DNA of 64,000 nucleotides from Capillimicrobium parvum (GTDB lineage Bacteria > Actinomycetota > Thermoleophilia > Solirubrobacterales > Solirubrobacteraceae). This document shows, in pieces, positions 57,103 through 64,000 of this stretch. How positions within the stretch are numbered: the first letter of the stretch is position 1; each line of letters starts with the position of its first letter. The stretch is taken from assembly GCF_021172045.1 (NCBI RefSeq), contig NZ_CP087164.1, positions 124,001 to 188,000 on the forward strand, written 5' to 3'. The notes beneath the pieces were generated by a model that did not search any database, was not told the origin of the DNA, and saw only the letters and a list, made by a program, of their open reading frames with translations. The position numbers and the translations under genes were made by a program.

Positions 57103-59115
57103 ATGACCCACACCCTCGACGCGCTGTTCGAGCCGCTCGAACTGGGCCCGCTGACGCTGCGCAACCGCGTCATGGCCGGCCCGGCGACGCTGCTGTACGC
57201 GCGCGACAACGTCCTCTCGGACCGCCACATCGCCTACTACCGCGAGCGGGCGGCCGGGGGAGCGGCGGTCCTCGTCAGCGAGGAGCACGCCGCGCATCCC
57301 AGCGCGCTCGGCGCCTTCCGCCACGCGTGCACCGCGTGGGAGCCCCGCGCGGTGGGGCCGATGCGCAACCTCGCCGCCGCCGTGCACGAGCACGGCGCCT
57401 CCCAGCTCATCCAGCTCTACGCGCCCGGCATCGCCGACACCTCGACCCTGCGCCTCGACGACTGGGAGCCGCTGTGGGGCCCGTCGCCGCTCGTGACGCC
57501 CGATCGTGGCGAGCACGTCGTCGGCATGGGCCAGGCCGAGATCGACGGCATGGTCGAGGGCTTCGCGACGTCGGCCGCGAACGTCGCCGAGGCGGGCCTC
57601 GACGGCGTCGAGCTGCACGGCGCCCACGGCTGGCTCATCGGGCAGTTCCTCAGCCCGCTGTTCAACCACCGCACCGACGCCTACGGCGGCGGCACCGAGG
57701 CGCGCTGCCGCCTCGTGCTCGAGATCGCCCAGGCCGTGCGCGAGCGGGCGCCCGGCCTCGCCGTCGGCGTGCAGCTCTCCGTCGACGAGCACGTCGGCGC
57801 GGCGGGCATCACGCCCGAGGAGACCGGCGCCCAGATCGCCGTCCTCGCCGCCTCGGGGCTGTTCGACTACGTGAGCCTGTCGACCGGCAGCCAGTTCTCG
57901 CGCCATCGCACGATCCCGCCGATGGGCACGCCCGACGCCGTCCTCGCCGAGCACGGCCGGCGCGCCCGCGAGATCGTCGCCGGCCGCACCGCGATCGCCC
58001 TGCTCGGCCGCATCCGCCACGTCGCCACCGCGGCCCGGCTGCTGCGCGACGGGCACGCCGACATCGTGGGGATGACCCGGGCCCACCTCGCCGAGCCGGC
58101 GATCGCGGCCAAGGCACGCGCCGGCCATCCCGAGCGCATCACGCCCTGCGTCGGCGAGAACGAGTGCCTCAGCCGCGCGTTCGCGGGGCTCGAGGTCGCC
58201 TGCGTGATGAACCCGGTGACGGGCCGCGAGGGCGACTGGGCGGTGCCCGCGCCGCCGTCGCCGCGCCCGCGCCGGCTCACGGTCGTCGGCGCCGGCCCCG
58301 CCGGGCTGCGGGCCGCCGCGGTCGCCGCCGAGCGCGGCCACGACGTCATGCTCCTCGAGCGCGACGACCGTCCCGGCGGCCACCTCGCCCTGCTCGCCCA
58401 GCTGCCGGGTCGCGGGGACTGGCAGGAGGGCGTCGACTTCCTCGCCGCCGCCGCGGGCCGCGCGCGCGTGCGCATCCGGCTGGGCACCGCCGCGACGGTC
58501 GACGAGATCCAGGACACGGGCCCCGACGCCGTCCTGCTCGCGACGGGCGCGGACTGGGAGCGCACCGGCCGCGACCCCGGCCGTCCCGGCGCCCCGCCCA
58601 TCCCCGGTGCGGACGCCGCGCACGTCCTCGACGTCGAGGACGCGGCGCGGCGCGTGCTCGCCGGCGGACCGGCGGCGCTGGGCCGCCACATCGTCATCGT
58701 CGACGACGCCGGCGAGGTGCTGCCGATCGCGCTTGCCGAGCTGCTCGGCCAGGGCGGCGCACGCGTGGAGATCGTCACCCGCCAGGCCCAGGCCGGCGCG
58801 CGCCTGCACGCCACGCTGCAGGCGCCCGAGGTGCTCCAGCGCCTCGCCGCGCTCGACGTCCACCTGCGCCCGGGTCATGTCGTCGAGCGCATCGCCGGCG
58901 ACCGGCTCGAGCTCATCGAGGGGTGGTCCGGCCGGCCGGCCGCCATCGAGGGCGTCGACACCGTGGTGCTGGCGCTGCGCCGAGCGCCGCGCGACGATCT
59001 CGCCGTGCCGCTGCGCGAGGCCGGGATCGAGGTGCACGTCATCGGCGACGCCCGCGCGCCGCGGCGCGCCGCCGAGGCGATCTACGACGGCGAGCGGATC
59101 GGGCGCGAGCTGTGA
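57103..59115 (+). CDS. Old-yellow-enzyme/2,4-dienoyl-CoA reductase-type flavoprotein with altered Fe-S motif
   Basis: 670 residues. N-terminal TIM barrel (LFEPLELGPLTLRNRVMAGPAT, DGVELHGAHGWLIGQFLSPLFNHRTDAYGGG) with FMN, then an Fe-S region and a C-terminal FAD/NAD(P) part (LTVVGAGPAGLRAAAVAAERGHDVMLLERDDRPGGHL). The cluster motif is C349-x2-E352-x2-C355-x11-C367: the second cysteine of CxxCxxC is a glutamate. Relatives such as dienoyl-CoA reductase and trimethylamine dehydrogenase carry four cysteines. Demethylase-like relatives also vary here. The substrate is unknown; the position suggests reduction of an unsaturated or N-methyl compound. Confidence 0.9.
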   Translation: MTHTLDALFEPLELGPLTLRNRVMAGPATLLYARDNVLSDRHIAYYRERAAGGAAVLVSEEHAAHPSALGAFRHACTAWEPRAVGPMRNLAAAVHEHGASQLIQLYAPGIADTSTLRLDDWEPLWGPSPLVTPDRGEHVVGMGQAEIDGMVEGFATSAANVAEAGLDGVELHGAHGWLIGQFLSPLFNHRTDAYGGGTEARCRLVLEIAQAVRERAPGLAVGVQLSVDEHVGAAGITPEETGAQIAVLAASGLFDYVSLSTGSQFSRHRTIPPMGTPDAVLAEHGRRAREIVAGRTAIALLGRIRHVATAARLLRDGHADIVGMTRAHLAEPAIAAKARAGHPERITPCVGENECLSRAFAGLEVACVMNPVTGREGDWAVPAPPSPRPRRLTVVGAGPAGLRAAAVAAERGHDVMLLERDDRPGGHLALLAQLPGRGDWQEGVDFLAAAAGRARVRIRLGTAATVDEIQDTGPDAVLLATGADWERTGRDPGRPGAPPIPGADAAHVLDVEDAARRVLAGGPAALGRHIVIVDDAGEVLPIALAELLGQGGARVEIVTRQAQAGARLHATLQAPEVLQRLAALDVHLRPGHVVERIAGDRLELIEGWSGRPAAIEGVDTVVLALRRAPRDDLAVPLREAGIEVHVIGDARAPRRAAEAIYDGERIGREL

Positions 59116-59852
59116 GCCGCCGCGTCGCCCTCGTCACGGGTGCCGGCCGCGGCATCGGCGAGGCGATCGCCCGCGAGCTCGCCCGCCGCGGCGACCACGT
59201 CGTCGTCGCCGACATCGACGAGGCCGCGGCCGGCCGCGTCGCGGCCGCCATCGCGGCGGACGGCGCCAGCGCCCGAGCCGCGGCGGTGGACGTGGGGGAC
59301 GCGGACGCGATCGACGCGCTGATCGCGGCCACGCTCGACCGCGACGGTCCCCCGGACGTGCTCGTCAATAACGCCGCCCGCACCGTCCCGCGCTCGCTCT
59401 GGGACATCGACCCCGAGGAGTGGGACGCGGTCCTCGGCGTCAACCTGCGCGGCGTCTTCCTGCTCAGCCGCGCCGCCGCGATCCCCATGCGCGAGCGCGG
59501 CCGGGGGCGGATCGTGAACCTCGCCTCGCTCGCCGGCCAGCAGGGGGGCGTGGCCGGCGGTGCGCACTACGCCGCGTCCAAGGCCGGCGTGCTCGTGCTG
59601 ACGAAGGTGCTGGCCGCCGAGCTCGCCGGCAGCGGCGTCACGGTCAACGCCGTCGCCCCCGCCGCGGTCGAGGGGCCGGTCATGGACTCGCTGCCGGCGG
59701 AACGGGTCGCGGAGATCGCCGCGCGGGTCCCCGTCGGCCGGCTCGGCACGCCCGCCGACGTCGCCGCCGCGGTGGCCTTCCTGGCCGCCGACGAGGCCGC
59801 GTTCATCACCGGCGCGACGCTCGACGTCAACGGCGGCCTGTTCATGCGCTGA
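59112..59852 (+). CDS. Short-chain dehydrogenase/reductase
   Basis: 246 residues. ALVTGAGRGIGEAIAREL is the cofactor loop, VVADIDEA suggests NAD preference, VLVNNAA is the NNAG motif, and VNLASLAGQQGGVAGGAHYAASKAGVLVLTKVLAAEL has Ser-Tyr-Lys. VAPAAVEGPVMDSLP and FITGATLDVNGGLFM complete a classical SDR. GTG 59112 overlaps the OYE stop (GTGA). It probably oxidises an alcohol intermediate in the cluster. Confidence 0.95.
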   Translation: MSRRVALVTGAGRGIGEAIARELARRGDHVVVADIDEAAAGRVAAAIAADGASARAAAVDVGDADAIDALIAATLDRDGPPDVLVNNAARTVPRSLWDIDPEEWDAVLGVNLRGVFLLSRAAAIPMRERGRGRIVNLASLAGQQGGVAGGAHYAASKAGVLVLTKVLAAELAGSGVTVNAVAPAAVEGPVMDSLPAERVAEIAARVPVGRLGTPADVAAAVAFLAADEAAFITGATLDVNGGLFMR

Positions 59853-59867
59853 GCGCGCACATCGATC

Positions 59868-59879
59868 GTTCGGCATGTC
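59868..59879. promoter_or_regulatory. Operator-like 12-mer GTTCGGCATGTC
   Basis: Identical to the minus strand of 53658-53647 in the LLM operon promoter. It lies about 55 bases upstream of the -35 box of the ABC importer operon and after the SDR stop. Only one half of the palindrome is kept (the second half reads GGG rather than CGAA). Confidence 0.5.
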
Positions 59880-59933
59880 GGGACCAGCGGTGCCAAACGC
59901 GTCGCCCCGGCGCGTAGAACCGAACAGTCTGCT

Positions 59934-59962
59934 TTGCAACCGGCTGCACCGTTGAGTATCGT
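59934..59962 (+). promoter_or_regulatory. Promoter of the ABC importer operon
   Basis: TTGCAA (59934-59939), a 17-base spacer and TATCGT (59957-59962), predicting a start near 59969 and a 33-base leader with GGAGAGG (59990-59996) before GTG 60002. Confidence 0.65.
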
Positions 59963-60001
59963 CGCCGCGGTGTTGTCCGCCGTCCCTTTCGGAGAGGATC
60001 A

Positions 60002-61558
60002 GTGAACGATCAGCCCCAGACATCGGCCCGTGAGCCGCTGATCGCCCTGCGGGGCATCACCAAGGCGTTCCCCGGCGTGGTCGCGCTCGACCGCGTCGAC
60101 CTCACGCTCTACGCCGGAGAGGTTCTCGCCCTGACGGGCGAGAACGGGTCGGGCAAGTCGACGCTGGCCCGCTGCATCAACGGGTCGGTCCGGCCTGACG
60201 CCGGCACGATCGTCGTCGACGGCGTCGAGCGGACGATCCCGGATCCGCGCGCCGCCCTGCGCCTCGGCGTCGTGACGATCAGCCAGGAGCTGACGCTGGC
60301 GAGCACCCTCACCGTGGCGGAGAACATCTTCCTCGGCCGGCTGCCGCGCACGCGCGGTCGGGTCGACTGGCGGCTGGTGAACCGCCGGGCGGCCGAGATC
60401 CTCGACCGCCTCGACGTCCATGTGGACCCGACCATGACGGTCAGCCGGCTCAGCGTGGAGATGCAGCAGGAGGTCGAGATCGCCCGCGCGATCTCGTCCG
60501 ACGCACGCCTGCTGATCCTCGACGAGGCGACCAGCTCGCTGTCGGAGGCCGCGACCCAGCGCCTGCTCGACGTGGTCGAGGAGCTGCGCATCAAGGACGT
60601 CGCCGTGCTGATGATCTCGCACCGCATGCCCGAGCTCTACGCCGCCGCCACGCGCGCGACGGTGCTGCGCGACGGGCGCCTGGTGGGCGACTGCCCGCTG
60701 CCGGAGACGACCGAGCAGCGGCTCGTCTCGATGATGGTGGGCCGCGAGCTCGGCGACTACTACGGCAAGCGCGAGATCGCGCAGGGCGACGTCGTGCTCG
60801 AGGTCCACGAGCTCGCATCGCTGGACGGGGCGCTCAAGCCCACGTCGCTGAAGGTCCGCAAGGGCGAGATCCTCGGCGTGGCCGGCCTCGTCGGCTCCGG
60901 CAAGGCGGAGCTCGGCATGGCGCTCGGCGGCGCGATCCCGTGCACCGGCAGCGCCGTGGTCAACGGCAAGCAGGTCAACCTGGGCGATCCGCGCTCGACC
61001 CTTGCCGGCGGGATCGGCTTCGTGCCCGACGACCGCAAGCGCCTCGCGCTGCTGCCCACGCGCAGCGTCGGCGAGAACTTCTCGATCGCGTGGAACCAGG
61101 CGATCTCGAACAAGGCCGGCGTGCTCGACACGCGGCGCGAGCGCAAGATGGTCCGCGACGCCATCACGAAGTACGGCGTCGTGACCGCCTCGGCGGCGAG
61201 CCGGATCACCACGTTGTCGGGCGGCAACCAGCAGAAGGTCGTCGTCGGCCGCATCTTCGCCCTCGGAGTCGAGGTGCTCGTCTTCAGCGAGCCCACCCGC
61301 GGCATCGACGTCGGCGCCAAGAGCGAGATCTACCATCTGATGCAGGAGGCGGCCTCCGCGGGCGCCGCCATCGTTCTGATCTCGTCGGAGCTGCCCGAGC
61401 TGCTCGGGATCTCCGACCGGATCGTCGTGTTCTTCGGGGGCGAGCTGCGGGGCGAGTTCACCAAGGACCGTATGCAGGAGGAGGACATCGCGCACGTCGC
61501 CGTGACCGGCGCGCCGGTGCTCTCCATCGGAGCCCAGACCAGCATGGAGACGTCATGA
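60002..61558 (+). CDS. Sugar-type ABC transporter ATP-binding protein (RbsA/MglA/XylG family)
   Basis: 518 residues with two ATPase domains. Domain 1: LTGENGSGKSTLARCI (Walker A), LSVEMQQEVEIARAI (signature), LLILDEATSSLSE (Walker B), LMISHRM. Domain 2: GVAGLVGSGKAELGMAL with the degenerate P-loop typical of the family, then LSGGNQQKVVVGRIF, LVFSEPTRGIDVGAK and LISSELPELLGISDR. It powers import of a pentose, hexose or other polar compound through the permease at 61555. GTG 60002 follows a good SD. The periplasmic binding protein is not in the window. Confidence 0.96.
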   Translation: MNDQPQTSAREPLIALRGITKAFPGVVALDRVDLTLYAGEVLALTGENGSGKSTLARCINGSVRPDAGTIVVDGVERTIPDPRAALRLGVVTISQELTLASTLTVAENIFLGRLPRTRGRVDWRLVNRRAAEILDRLDVHVDPTMTVSRLSVEMQQEVEIARAISSDARLLILDEATSSLSEAATQRLLDVVEELRIKDVAVLMISHRMPELYAAATRATVLRDGRLVGDCPLPETTEQRLVSMMVGRELGDYYGKREIAQGDVVLEVHELASLDGALKPTSLKVRKGEILGVAGLVGSGKAELGMALGGAIPCTGSAVVNGKQVNLGDPRSTLAGGIGFVPDDRKRLALLPTRSVGENFSIAWNQAISNKAGVLDTRRERKMVRDAITKYGVVTASAASRITTLSGGNQQKVVVGRIFALGVEVLVFSEPTRGIDVGAKSEIYHLMQEAASAGAAIVLISSELPELLGISDRIVVFFGGELRGEFTKDRMQEEDIAHVAVTGAPVLSIGAQTSMETS

Positions 61559-62661
61559 GCGAGTCACCGTCCGCCGTCCTGACCCCGCCTGGGAGCGCGC
61601 CGAAGGCGAGCCCCGGCGCGGAGTCGTCCAACCGCCGGTGGTGGCAGCGCCTGTCCCTGGGCCGCTACACCGGCGTCGTGGTGGCGCTGCTCGCCGTCGC
61701 CATCTACCTGACGATCACCGAGCCGGTGTTCCTCACGTGGGACAACCTGATGAATATCGTCAAGTCCAACAGCGTGATCTTCGTGCTGGCGATCGGGGCG
61801 ACGTTCGTGGTCATCTCCGGCGGCATCGACCTGTCGACCGCGTCGGCGACGACCGCGTCGGCGATGATCTTCGGTCTCGCCCTGCACAGCGGGTGGGGGC
61901 TCGTCCCGGCGCTGATCGCGACGATCGCCTTCGGCCTGATGATCGGGCTCATCAACGGCGTGCTGATCGCGAAGGCCCACATCTCGTTCCTGGTCGTGAC
62001 GCTGGGCGCGTTGTCGATCTGGGCGAGCTTCGCGCTCGTCGTCAACGACGGCCAGACGGTGTCGGTCTTCAGCGCGCCCGCGTTCGGCCCGATCAAGGAC
62101 TTCGTCAACCAGGACGTCGGGCCGTTTCCGATCCTGCTGATCTTCGACGCGATTCTCGTGCTCCTCGCCGGCGGTGTTCTGCGCTACACCGCCTTCGGCC
62201 GCGCGCTGTTCGCGACGGGGTCCAACGAGGAGGCGGCGCGCCTGAACGGCATCAGCATCAACCGCATCCTGATCGCCGTCTACACGATCGGCGGCCTCGC
62301 GGCCGCGCTCGCGTGCGTCGTTCAGGTCGGGCGTCTCACCGCGGCGTCGGCCACGGGCGATCCGACCCTCCTGCTGACGGTGCTCGCCGCCGTGCTCATC
62401 GGGGGGACCAGCTTCACCGGCGGCGAGGGCGGCGTCCTCGGCACCGTCATCGGCGTGATCTTCCTCGGCGTCGTCCAGAACGGGCTCACGCTCAGCGGCG
62501 TGTCGGCGTTCTGGCAGGGCACGGTCAGCGGCGTCATCCTGATCGCCGCCGTCGGGCTCGGCGTCCTGCGCGACCGCGGCATCAGCCTGCGCCAGCGACG
62601 GGCCGCCAAGACCGCACCGGACGCATCGCACCTGGCGCCGCCGGCGCCACCGCCGGCATGA
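61555..62661 (+). CDS. ABC transporter permease, BPD_transp_2 (RbsC type)
   Basis: 368 residues, about ten helices. IGATFVVISGGIDLSTASATTASAMIFG and LGALSIWASFALVVNDGQTVSVF, GRALFATGSNEEAARLNGISINRILIAVYTIGGLAAALACVVQVGRL (EAA-like loop) and LLLTVLAAVLIGGTSFTGGEGGVLGTVIGVIFLGVVQNGLTLSG are typical of sugar permeases. ATG 61555 overlaps the ATPase stop and its own stop overlaps the aldehyde dehydrogenase start (ATGA), so transport and oxidation are made together. Confidence 0.95.
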   Translation: MSESPSAVLTPPGSAPKASPGAESSNRRWWQRLSLGRYTGVVVALLAVAIYLTITEPVFLTWDNLMNIVKSNSVIFVLAIGATFVVISGGIDLSTASATTASAMIFGLALHSGWGLVPALIATIAFGLMIGLINGVLIAKAHISFLVVTLGALSIWASFALVVNDGQTVSVFSAPAFGPIKDFVNQDVGPFPILLIFDAILVLLAGGVLRYTAFGRALFATGSNEEAARLNGISINRILIAVYTIGGLAAALACVVQVGRLTAASATGDPTLLLTVLAAVLIGGTSFTGGEGGVLGTVIGVIFLGVVQNGLTLSGVSAFWQGTVSGVILIAAVGLGVLRDRGISLRQRRAAKTAPDASHLAPPAPPPA

Positions 62662-64000
62662 CGGCGCCGGTCGCCGCGGCGCGCGGCGCATACGTCCCGT
62701 CGGGGGACTACACGCTGATCATCGGCGGCGAGCCGGTGGCCACCGACGACGGCTTCGACGCGATCGATCCGAGCGTCGGCACGCCGTGGACCCGGCTGCC
62801 GCAGGCCACCGAGGCGCACGTCGACGCGGCGGTCGCCGCCGCGACGCGGGCCTTCGCGACCTGGCGGCGCACGACCGCTTCGCACCGCCAGCGCGTGCTG
62901 TGGGAGATGGCCGATCGCGTCGAGGCCGAGCCCGACCGCTGGGCGTCGCTGCTGGCCACCGAGAACGGCCGGCCGATCCGCGAGGCGTACGCCGCCGACG
63001 TCCCGACGTGCGCCGGCATCCTGCGCTACTTCTCCGGGCTGGCCCGCGACCACCGCGGCGACCAGATCCCGCTCGAGGACCCGGGCAGCCTGGCGTTCAC
63101 CGTACGGGAGCCGCTCGGCGTCATCGCCGCGCTGATCCCGTGGAACTCGCCGATCATCACGCTGGCCAACAAGGTCGGCCCCGCGCTCGCGGCCGGCAAC
63201 ACGCTGGTGATCAAGCCGTCGGAGTACGCGTCGGCGAGCGTCATCGAGTTCGTGCGCGCGGTCGAGGACCTCGTGCCGGCCGGCGTGCTGAACGTGGTGA
63301 CGGGCTTCGGGCCGAGCGTCGGCGCGGCGCTCGTGTCCCATCCCGGCGTCGCGAAGATCACCTTCACCGGCGGCAGCGCCACGGCGCGGCGGATCATGGC
63401 CGCGGCCGGCGGGGCGCTGACCCCGTCGATCATGGAGCTCGGCGGCAAGGGCGCGATGGTGGTCTGCGCCGACGCCGACCTCGACCTCGCCGTGGCGGAC
63501 GCCATGACCGGCATCTACATGGCCAACGGCGAGGTCTGCGTCGCCGCGTCGCGCCTGCTCGTGCACGAGTCGGTCCACGACGAGTTCGCCGAGCGCTTCG
63601 CCGCGCTGGCGCGAGGCATCGTCGTCGGCGACGCGCTCGATCCCGCCACGCAGTTCGGGCCGCTCGTCTCGGCGGCGCAGCTCGAGCGGGTGCGCGGCTG
63701 CATCGACGCAGCGGTCGCCCAGGGCGCCGTCGTGCGCACCGGCGGCGCTGCGCCCGAGCTGCCCGCGGCCCTGGACGGCGGCTTCTTCCTGGCCCCGACG
63801 CTGCTCGAGGACCCGGCCGGCGCGACGAGCGCCTCGCGCGAGGAGATCTTCGGGCCGGTCACGGTGCTCGAGCGCTTCGCGAGTGAGGACGCCGCCGTCG
63901 CCCGGGCCAACGAGGGGCCGTACGGGCTGGCCGCGGGCGTCTGGACCCGCGACCTGGCCCGCGCGCACCGCATCGCCGGCGCGCTCGAGGCGGGGATCGT
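62658..64000 (+). CDS. Aldehyde dehydrogenase, 3' end outside window
   Basis: At least 447 residues, open to the window edge. IPWNSPIITLANKVGPALAAGNTLVIKPSEYA contains the catalytic Asn and the KPS cofactor Lys; ITFTGGSATARRIM the NAD loop, IMELGGKGAMVV the general-base Glu, and NGEVCVAASRLLVH the nucleophilic Cys. It oxidises an aldehyde to the acid with NAD(P). The ATG at 62658 overlaps the permease stop, so its substrate is probably derived from the compound imported by the ABC system. Confidence 0.95.
   Translation, partial: MTAPVAAARGAYVPSGDYTLIIGGEPVATDDGFDAIDPSVGTPWTRLPQATEAHVDAAVAAATRAFATWRRTTASHRQRVLWEMADRVEAEPDRWASLLATENGRPIREAYAADVPTCAGILRYFSGLARDHRGDQIPLEDPGSLAFTVREPLGVIAALIPWNSPIITLANKVGPALAAGNTLVIKPSEYASASVIEFVRAVEDLVPAGVLNVVTGFGPSVGAALVSHPGVAKITFTGGSATARRIMAAAGGALTPSIMELGGKGAMVVCADADLDLAVADAMTGIYMANGEVCVAASRLLVHESVHDEFAERFAALARGIVVGDALDPATQFGPLVSAAQLERVRGCIDAAVAQGAVVRTGGAAPELPAALDGGFFLAPTLLEDPAGATSASREEIFGPVTVLERFASEDAAVARANEGPYGLAAGVWTRDLARAHRIAGALEAGI

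Overview
The window is high-GC DNA, dense in genes on both strands, with many ATGA/GTGA/TTGA stop-start overlaps and frequent GTG and TTG starts. F420-type oxidoreductases (a luciferase-like monooxygenase and a Ddn-type reductase), DUF3105 and DUF190 proteins, a phosphosulfolactate synthase and many apparently leaderless genes (a TANNNT box 6-10 nt before the start codon) suggest an actinobacterial chromosome, possibly class Thermoleophilia (Solirubrobacterales). The lineage is inference. I see no rRNA, tRNA, CRISPR array, transposase, integrase or phage gene. No gene-free stretch exceeds 300 bases; the longest, 14189-14444, is mostly a tandem repeat.

Layout. 1-11072: cell-surface glycan synthesis. 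A glycosyltransferase enters from the left, then a TylF-like methyltransferase. A seven-gene minus-strand operon (8969 down to 1857) holds a sugar 3,4-ketoisomerase, an acyltransferase-like protein, two paralogous methyltransferases around an FAD protein, a DegT/FdtB-type aminotransferase and a glycosyltransferase: a dTDP-3-amino-3,6-dideoxyhexose-type set. A WbpM/CapD-type 4,6-dehydratase runs divergently. 11073-19139: an 81-bp tandem array, a LytR_C membrane protein, phosphosulfolactate synthase coupled to a histidine phosphatase, a 56-bp tandem array, a FlgD-Ig-like membrane protein, an O-antigen ligase/polymerase and a GlcD-like oxidase. 19165-19823 is the wreck of an amino-acid ABC importer. 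19908-28015: GNAT, EamA and ZIP transporters, a family 2 glycosyltransferase with an initiating sugar transferase, a PD40 protein, an ATP-grasp enzyme, a zinc-ribbon surface protein and a DUF3105 protein. 28150-41246: GMC oxidoreductase, an adenosine-deaminase-like protein that has lost its catalytic centre, an SDR, a DUF190-CrcB-CrcB fluoride operon, transketolase, Nudix, lytic transglycosylase, LysR, thioredoxin, Ddn-like and acyl-CoA dehydrogenase genes. 41258-47665: MFS pump, adenine deaminase, an F420-dependent LLM enzyme, orphan ModA, 6-phosphogluconate dehydrogenase and a small zinc-ribbon membrane protein.

47670-64000 is catabolic. A LysR regulator faces catB-catC-catA (catechol ortho cleavage), closed by a perfect 14-bp hairpin. 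Then comes an unassigned oxidative cluster: phytoene-desaturase-like flavoprotein, two beta-hydroxyacid dehydrogenases, an LLM monooxygenase with an uncharacterised partner, an SRPBCC protein with a repeat tail, an old-yellow-enzyme-type reductase with an altered Fe-S motif, an SDR, and a sugar-type ABC importer coupled to an aldehyde dehydrogenase that leaves the window. A shared 12-mer, GTTCGGCATGTC, lies at two of its promoters and a shorter match at a third, which suggests one regulon taking up and oxidising an unknown compound.

Two further themes run through the window. Several tandem repeats end at the start signals of a gene. Two genes look damaged by deletion: the ABC importer and the deaminase-like protein.
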